Shown: in pieces, positions 56,602 through 64,000 of the stretch
How positions within the stretch are numbered: position 1 is the first letter of the stretch
Layout of the letters: each line of letters opens with the position of its first letter
DNA from: Manihot esculenta
Taxonomy: Eukaryota > Streptophyta > Magnoliopsida > Malpighiales > Euphorbiaceae
Length of the DNA: 64,000 nt
NCBI RefSeq assembly: GCF_001659605.2
Contig: NC_035178.2
Location: 1,096,159 to 1,160,158, forward strand
Direction of reading: 5' to 3'
The notes under the pieces: generated by a model
Told to the model about the DNA's origin: nothing
Database searches by the model: none
What the model saw: only the letters and a program-made list of their open reading frames with translations
Program-made: the position numbers and the translations under genes

Positions 56602-59600
56602 CTATGTAGTTAATACATCGAGAATGTTTGTACGAACTCCAAGCACCTTTCCACCTACGTCCGGGAAATTCTCATGTCCAGGCAACGTGCTTAGTTTGCC
56701 GTTACTATCTACCTGCAAAGGGTATCTAAGGAGGTGCCCCTGCAATGGGGAAAACGTCTCCTCTGTGTATCTCCTCCAGTTATCCTCAGCAATCATGCTC
56801 ACTTTCTTCACACAATCCAAAGTTTCAGGCTCTTCAAACAATCTATCAATGTACCCCAAGTGTTCTGCCCAAAGTGACATTCTGTATCCAAATACCTGGG
56901 GATACATCACAGTATCAGTTAACTCCTGTTCTGCTTCATTTGGCTAAAGCAAGCAGTGTATGAATATGTAAGAGCACAAACCTGGCCTCGTGGATGCCGC
57001 CCCTTATTGCCCCATGTGTGACTGGGCTGGTATGCACCCATTGCTATTTCAGTATCTCTTGAACCAGCCAAAGATCGTTGATTAATATTGGCTGAACCCA
57101 ATATAACATATTCATCATCTACTATCATTCCCTTGGAATGTACATAAATCATAAAACGTCGATATTTTTGAGAGGCTGAATCCTGAAAATTGGTTATGGA
57201 AAAATTTTCTCAAACTTTAGGAAAGAAATGTTCAAATCAGCACATAAAGCCACTTTACTTTCCAAAGATTGCAACAGAAGTATCCCTTCCCTAATCGTTC
57301 ATATTATCCAGCAAATCTAATTTATGCCTAGTAAGGAAACAGATGCAACTGCTAACTCTGTACAACATAGTCATAATGATGATCAAAACAAGAATCTGAC
57401 ATTATAGAGCTGATTTAGCAAAAAGTTACTAGTTCCGAGCTAGCTTTACACCAGCTCTATGGTGCCAGTAAGAAGTGACAGTAAATGCAAAGTTGAACCT
57501 ACTGCAAGCAGATCACATAGACCTGAAATTCATAACCAACAAATTTTTAAGATTTAGACTATTAATTGGGAAATACTTTCCAAAATAGAATGATTACCAT
57601 GTCTACTGAATTGGTACGTTTACCACTACCACTTGAATCTGACAAGGATGGTTCTTCCATATTACCAAGACAATAAAAGTTCAAGTAGTCTTGTGGATGT
57701 TGATCCTCAAGATCCATGGCTTTCAATTCTTTTGCTATGATTTCATACATCATTTGCATTGTTTGTCCCTATAAAAGCAAGAAATTGTCAGTTGCATGGC
57801 TAAGTACAGTTCCAAACAAACCTAGCAATTATTCGTGCCATGGAAATGAAACAAGCAGCCATAGTTCAAACACACTTAATTGACTGGCGCCTAACAAGAT
57901 AAATTAACCACTGGAAAATGTCTTATTTAAGTATTTGCCTTTATCGGTATATATATAAAAAAATTGTTGCAGTCTAAAAGAAATGCAGCTGAAAAAATCT
58001 ATTTTGCTTCTTCCTTTTTAGCTTTTATGCCTCAACTTATAATTACAAACTAAACACATATGTAGGGTTACCTGCCAAAAGAGAATTTCTTGCACAGAGA
58101 CAGAAGTGGGAACACCCTCAGGCCACATTGGTATGACAACATAAACAGCAAATCTCTCCTTTGCTCTAATTTTACTGGTAATCTTCAATGCCAACTCCAT
58201 AGGAATCAGATTATCAGCCCCTAACCATACCAAAGAAAATAAATTGAGGGAAAAAGAATCGCCTGATTACAAATCACTGAGGCGAATATGATGACGAAGT
58301 GTGCAACAGGTTTTAATAAGATAAGATTACAAGGGTGTTAAAAGTGCATTGTACAAACGGGTTCTCCTTTTAAAAAACCCAAGTACAACAGGTAAGGCAG
58401 AAGAGGTTAGCCGTCAAGTAAAAAATAAGTAATGTTGTCTAAAACCTGCTTCTTTGTAAGCTGGCCATGCATATGATGATCCAATGAAATATTGATTCTC
58501 GATATATATAAAGTGTTGGGCAGATCTGATAGCTTGAATATATGCTGTTTGGATACTCTTATCAATCACCAGATTTTTGGCACAAACAAGGTTCTGCAAC
58601 AAAAATAGAGTACCATGAAATTGATCAATCAAGTGATGGTAAATATTACAATGGACAGGTCATTTCCTGAACTTTTCAACCTGAGACTCAGCTTGAAAAA
58701 CATCTCTTGGAAACCCTTTCAAGGATCCTGAATCTATAGACCGGAAAACCTGTCAATTTGGGAAACAGTTAAGCTTACATAACACAACATCATAAAAAAA
58801 TAGAACGTTTACTCTGGGAAGTGCATACTAAATAACCTGAACATGCCAGCTTTCAGGATCATCTTTATCGGATACCCATAGTTGAGGATCATCATGTGGA
58901 ATTGAGGGGCCAGGACTAAGTATCCATGAAATCCGGTCCAACTTTATTAAAGAATCATCATGCCAATGAGTTACCCTTTTAAAACGTCGTCCAAATTCTG
59001 ACCATCTTGCGGCTTTTTTCCAACGCTGCTCAAAGTTTGTGAGAATATCATATGCAGCAGGTCCTTCAATTCTGCAATGCAAATCATGCCACGGTTCCCG
59101 AGGACACCTGATTCCTGCCTATCATTTAGAGAAATTGAGAAGACAGATATTTTATTATATACGAACTGATGGTATGAAAACAGCACAATTAAAATGAAAA
59201 AGAAAATTCATCAATGCATGAGAAGATAAACTCCTACTGAAAATATTGCAATCATGCGGTTAAAATTGGGCCTTTTCCCAATAACAAAGTGCGATAGTAT
59301 ATATATATATAAATTGATTTACATTACGATCTTAATAAAATTTACAATTTAATCCATATTTTTTAAAATTTATTATTAGTTATGCTGCAAACTCTAATTT
59401 TCTCAATTTTTAATACACATCAAAATATTTTTTAATAATTTTATATTAAATATTTTCTCAGTTACATAAACTCTAAAATCTTTAAACCTTAATTTTTTAA
59501 TTTGTAATTTATATCAAAATATTTATAATAGTTTTATATTAAATATTTTCTTCATTAAGTAAATCTACTCTTAACCTCTAATTTATTATTATTTTTATTT

Positions 59601-62349
59601 ATATTAATATATTTTATTGTAAGTTTATATTAATAATTTTTTCAACACAATTAAGGCAACAATTTTTTATTTTTTTTTTAAATATAAAAGCTAAATTGTT
59701 TATAAAAATGAAATTCAAATGGCTAAACTATTATAGTTGAAAAATAAATTTTAATAAAATAATTATTCTGTTAATAAAATAAAATTTTTTTACAAATTAT
59801 AATAATATTTTATTAAATATTTTTATCATATTAATATAAATAATTTAATTTAAGTGTTTGTATTTTATTTTTATTTTATACATTCATTTATTGTAATATA
59901 TTTAAAAAAATTATATAAATTTTAAAAAAATAATTTATTGAGTTGTATTAAATTTACTTATTTTAATAGATCTAAGGAAATATTTAATCCGAGACTATAA
60001 TAAAATATCTTGATATAAATAAGATATTAAAAAATTTAGAGGTTAAAGATGTGAGTGAAAAATATTTAATATAATACTGTTATAAAATATATTAATATAT
60101 ATTAAGATTTAAGAAAATTAAGATTATGGGTTTAAAATTTATTTACTTTTTTATAACTAATAGTAAATTTTAGAGAATATATATTTTATTAATAAAATAA
60201 AAATTGAAATATTTATTATTTAAAAAATATAGATTAAATTGTAAGTTTTATTAAAACTTTTAAGAATTACAATGTAAATATATATATATATATATATACA
60301 TCGCACATTGTATATGCAGTAAGGTATACTTTCTAAAGTACAGTAAACTTTAAATTCGCCTGATTTGGAAAGATCAGGTTTTAAATTCGTCCTGGTTTGG
60401 AAAGACCAGGTTTAAGAATTTTTTTATTTTTTTTATCTTTACTCACAAAGGAGCGAAGTAAATTGGACTATACTTAATTATCCATGAGAAATGCAATCTA
60501 TTTAAATCTTTTAGGTTATAAAGGAATACTGAAGATCCTTAGGAAATTTATACTCACAGAAAATGTTGGGTTATGAAAATCATCCTGAAATACAGTGTCT
60601 AGATCCTGAAATAACCGATGTTCTGGTGTATCATAACGGCCATCGCAAAGATCAAGGCCTCCTATAAAAGCAGTTATCTTCCGATTATTTCCAGATGCTT
60701 GTGAATCCACAATCACACATTTCTGGTGATGCGTAAAGAGGGTCCCAACAACCTGAAAAGATGTCAAAATATATTTCAGCATGATTAGATAAGATTTCTC
60801 TATCTTTTCCACTAAGTTTACAGTTGCTAAAACTAGAATTATGTATATTGGGAATTCCAAATATCAAGACATTCTTGCTGTCAGGTTAGTGATTTTGTTA
60901 GTAATTTGCTAGTAATTATACTTTTTTAGGAAAATTATTTAGAGAGAGAGAGAGAGAGAGGGGATTACAAGTTGAAATTTGACTCTTCTCCTGAACTACG
61001 CAGAGAAAAGGGAAGCTTTCATCCTCATTAAATTCATATTTAAGTTTCTTAGCTTTTTCTTACGAGATTATCAATAAAATATCAGATAGCTAGAAATGAA
61101 CACACGCACAAAAAGAAGATGCAACAGTAAGTGGAACACTGTATAAGCATGCCTGTTGCTTGAAAATGCTAAGCTTACTGCTGGCATAACGCGGCGATAA
61201 CACACAATTAACAGAAGAATGCCTGAAAAACTTGCGTGTTTCTTCATCATGCGTTTGCATCACTCCGGTCTGCATTCCAAATCCCATTCAAAAGGGAAGA
61301 GTTAGAACACCTCATCTCAATAATTAAGCAACAATCTGCAACACTCAAATTTTACTCAATAAAATTTTACGAAATTAAGTGACGTTTTCTGAAAGAATCC
61401 ATTAATAAAAAAAGCAAATCCAGAAAGAGGCATTACCCACCGTATTTATGAAAAATTTGCTATGAGAAGTCTTATCGTCCCAAACCAGCATCAGAACCCT
61501 AACACCTTCTTGCGATTTGTACTTGAGCAAATCCCCCAGATTCAAATTCCCACCGCTTGGCAATGGCTTTGTGGGCTCTCTCACTAATTTGACCTTATGA
61601 TAAATCGACCAACCCACTACGTACACCATATGATGCGCTTCTAGTATTGCGTGACAAATGTCCTCCCAGCACTGCTCACGCTTAAATAAGTCGCCGTTCT
61701 CCAATTCAATATCCGGCAACTTAGAGTCCGCCGCGTGCGCGTCTTGATACAGCGTAACGGACCCGCCGTGGCGGACAGGGAAATAGCAATTCTGAATGCC
61801 AGAATCCTTTGGACTTGTGGCGATGCCGCATTGGTACAATGGGTTCTCCTTGCATTGCATGAATTTCATTTCAACGCGTACAGCGCTATCTGCCTTCGGC
61901 GGTTTTCCGTAAGGACCGAGTATAGGAAACCAATCGCTAATCATTTCGCCGGTAAGGATCTTCTCGACCGGAACAGTTGCAACTCCTATCAAATCGGCGC
62001 CAAATACGTCGTTATTTTTTACGTGAAACTCCACCTGGCTGGCCGGGTGAGCAAGCGGAATTTTGAAACGCTCGTTCCAGAAAGGATTTTGGGTGTTGGG
62101 AATGACGCGAGTGCGAGCCACCGTGGCTCCCACAAGGCAAACCGTAACATAAGGGTCGCTAGTAACGATTTTACCTTGGTGTTGTTGACGCTTGATCTTA
62201 GTTTCCCGGCATCCATCACAGGTGGCAAAACACCGGCGAAAACGGACAGTCAAAACATCCATGTTGGGCAACCGCCTAGCTTCAATGATCTTCAAATCAA
62301 GGTCACCATAGAGATACATACCGGAAGCCGGAGACTCCCCCGCCATCAT
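56602..62349 (-). CDS. Phospholipase D, delta-like (C2-PLD)
   Basis: Ten exons on the minus strand give 844 residues: 61441-62349, 61153-61269, 60558-60752, 58837-59118, 58681-58749, 58446-58593, 58072-58220, 57598-57768, 56982-57182, 56602-56895. The enzyme cleaves phospholipids to phosphatidic acid, and plant PLD delta acts at the plasma membrane in stress signalling. An N-terminal C2 domain ([46 protein letters not shown]) precedes two HKD motifs: HHQKCVIVD (His351, Lys353) and [19 protein letters not shown] (His695, Lys697). The C-terminal block [20 protein letters not shown] and [10 protein letters not shown] is typical of C2-PLDs. Intron 2 starts with GC (CAACAG/GCATGC) instead of GT. 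The exon at 58837-59118 must begin after GATAG to keep frame, although a second AG lies three bases on. A one-kb foldback sits in intron 3. Confidence 0.93.
59285..60310. mobile_element. Foldback/MITE-like element in PLD intron 3 (about 1 kb)
   Basis: The outermost bases CAAAGTGCGA (59285-59294) and TCGCACATTG (60301-60310) are inverted repeats, each followed inwards by a TA microsatellite. Further in come TTTACATTACGATCTTAATAAA at the left and its near-complement at the right, with CAATTTAATC and ATATTTTTTAAA shared by both arms. The whole is extremely AT-rich and has no coding potential. It fills most of the intron between PLD exons 58837-59118 and 60558-60752. No target duplication was identified. 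Confidence 0.65.
60355..60415 (+). repeat. Short direct repeat with hairpin potential
   Basis: Two neighbouring copies of AAATTCG(T)CCTGRTTTGG are each followed by AAAGAYCAGGTTT; in each, CCTG...CAGG can pair. It lies in PLD intron 3 next to the foldback element. Confidence 0.5.
60941..60961 (+). repeat. GA microsatellite in PLD intron 2
   Basis: A run of about ten GA dinucleotides within the intron between exons 61153-61269 and 60558-60752. Confidence 0.85.
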
Positions 62350-63772
62350 ATGATATGCTAAGGAGCAAGAACTATCAAATGGTATTATGCAAATGTGTAA
62401 TACGGAATGAAAGATCAAGGATTAGCTGATGGATTAATGTGTGAAAGAAGAAGTTGGCCATCAACGGAGCAACCGGAGAAACGACATCGCATGAAAGGCA
62501 AAGAGCCGCCGTTAGAATGTAGAGCTTCGCGGTTGGTTTCTCCGACGAAGCCAACTGCTAAAAGTGCAGGCGGCAAGATCCTGCAAGATAGAAAATTGGC
62601 GGATTATGAAACTGCCGGGTGACGAGAGGGTGTTAAGAATTTAACAACAAAGCATTCGACACGTGGATAGGGACTAATGCGGGTCTTTAGCTTAATCAAA
62701 AGGATTAAAAGGGAGATTTTGAACGTTGGCAACTGTCGAAAAAATATTATAAAAAAAAAAAAAACAAATAAGAACGTTGGCAACTCAAATTGCAGTTGGA
62801 GGACGTGGACGTGGACCTTGACCTCCTCCTCCCGTAACCACGGAGAAATTATCTTGTCTCGTAGCAATAAGTTATTTACTTATATTATCTGTTATTTAAA
62901 AATATTGAAAATACTAATTATTTTTTAAATTTTTTAAATTTATGTTATCATTTATATTCATTTATTTCACCTAGTTATTTCAATTTATTTTTTTTATAAA
63001 GACAAGTGTTGAAATTAAAATTATTAATTGAGATAAAAAATTATTACATATTTTCATTAGAATTTGTTGATTTAATTACAGAATATGATTTACAGTAAGA
63101 TATAGTAATAAGTTAAGAGAATTATATATATATGTTTAAAAGGTTTTTTAATCTACCTATTTTATATCTAAATTCTATAATTATTTATCTTGACACTTAT
63201 CTAATAACATAGTCCGACCTAATCAGACTAACTTTGGATTAAAATAAATAGCAATTTCGATCCAACAATTTTGTTTTTTAAAGTTAATTATAGACATTCT
63301 AATTTTGATTTCAATTCAATCCAAATGTAAAAGTTAAATTAAAAAACATACGGATTTGGCCCAGCAATAACTGATAACCACAACAAGGCCAGCCTATTTT
63401 TGTCTTCATCATATTTACAGAAGACGCACCAATTCACACTTGCGAAGATTGTGGTTTCTCATGCATATCGTGGGAAAACAAAATCCCAGAATGTTAGTTT
63501 AAATCCCGCCCGCCGCTTAATGCTACTTCAATTAGATAAACTCTACCAATAGCATTAAAGTTTTAAATTTTATGGCGGCTACTACATCCAATGATGCTAG
63601 GTTTCGACTTCATTTCCAGATTTAGCCCATTCTGCTGCTTCACCATTACAAAAATGTAGATGGGAAGTTCTTTATAAAACTAAGGCTAACGCCGAGAGCA
63701 GAAAGCAACAGATGCATTTTGTAGTCCTCTTGTCATGATTAGGCATCCACATAGTTGCTATTATTGCTACTC
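62350..63772. other. Intergenic between PLD and the right-edge gene
   Basis: The first 300 bases are the promoter and leader side of the PLD gene (divergent reading frames there are antisense shadows). From 62870 to about 63350 the sequence is AT-rich without a gene. The last 300 bases are probably the 3' untranslated region of the minus-strand gene at the right edge. Confidence 0.5.
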
Positions 63773-64000
63773 TCATTTGAAATGGGAGGAGCCGTCCTTA
63801 TCATGGTACTCTGAATCAAGGCTATCATCTACACAAGACAAGGAGAGTATGAAAGATCATTAAATGGCGAACAAAAGATATAAATCTGACAACAATTCAA
63901 ATACTAGTCAAAGGAACAACTCAACTGTTGTATCAATGCCCACCCTCAACATGCATCAATGATCAAGGTAATAACTTCAAAACCTACAGGCTCTAGGATG
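63773..64000 (-). CDS. Last two exons of an unidentified minus-strand gene (partial)
   Basis: I do not recognise the protein. On the minus strand an exon entering from the right edge ends at 63984 (ILEPV, donor GTAG/GTTTTG). After a 155-bp intron an exon at 63773-63828 begins behind TGTGTAG and reads DDSLDSEYHDKDGSSHFK before a TGA. The phase fits (G joins AT to make GAT). The C-terminus is acidic and hydrophilic. It is too short to assign a family, and only sequence beyond position 64000 can show what it is. Confidence 0.4.

Noticed and set aside
61735..62361. 208-codon plus-strand frame
   Set aside because: Antisense shadow of PLD exon 1, which has clear C2-domain conservation on the minus strand.

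Overview
This window looks like nuclear DNA of a eudicot plant. Genes have canonical GT-AG introns in AT-rich surroundings, the protein families are plant-specific (phi-class GST, PPR-E, ARID-HMG, ACT-domain Raf-like kinase, C2-type phospholipase D), and LTR retrotransposons and MITE-like foldbacks are abundant. The lineage cannot be fixed from the sequence; a member of the Malpighiales such as Euphorbiaceae is only a guess.

Layout. Positions 0.6-1.65 kb hold the broken 5' half of an AMY2-type alpha-amylase gene (minus). Positions 2.9-8.3 kb hold LTR element A, which carries only a decayed gag in the sense direction and a long decayed ORF on the opposite strand. Positions 8.9-11.0 kb hold a PPR gene like Arabidopsis At2g33680, broken by one in-frame stop and a lost start. 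Positions 11.55-24.9 kb hold element B, of the same family as A, enlarged by three solo LTRs, one of which itself contains two more. Then come a PUS1/TruA-type pseudouridine synthase (25.5-27.2 kb, plus), an F-box/DUF295 gene (29.3-30.5 kb, plus), an ARID-HMG chromatin protein (33.4-35.9 kb, plus), a phi-class glutathione S-transferase (37.1-37.9 kb, minus), a 16-exon ACT-domain STY46-like kinase (39.6-49.4 kb, minus), a transposon-rich AT-rich gap, an intronless ornithine decarboxylase (54.1-55.4 kb, plus), a doubtful 59-residue gene (55.9-56.3 kb, plus), a 10-exon phospholipase D delta-like gene (56.6-62.3 kb, minus) and the last two exons of an unidentified minus-strand gene at the right edge.

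The host genes do not form a pathway. They are dispersed single-copy-type plant genes. The amylase, pseudouridine synthase and ARID-HMG genes are, from memory, direct neighbours in Arabidopsis (At1g76130, At1g76120, At1g76110), so the left half appears to be an old collinear block stretched by retroelements. Its amylase member, and a PPR gene now lying between, have decayed.

The most unusual content is the A/B element family. In both copies the pol genes are absent, the region after gag is a degenerate tandem array of roughly 75 bp units, and the 3' half encodes on the minus strand a protein of about 620 codons. That protein has a serine-rich N-terminus, a Transposase_28-like domain, a PPPKRAR basic motif, a coiled coil and an acidic tail, and it ends at the same stop codon in both copies.
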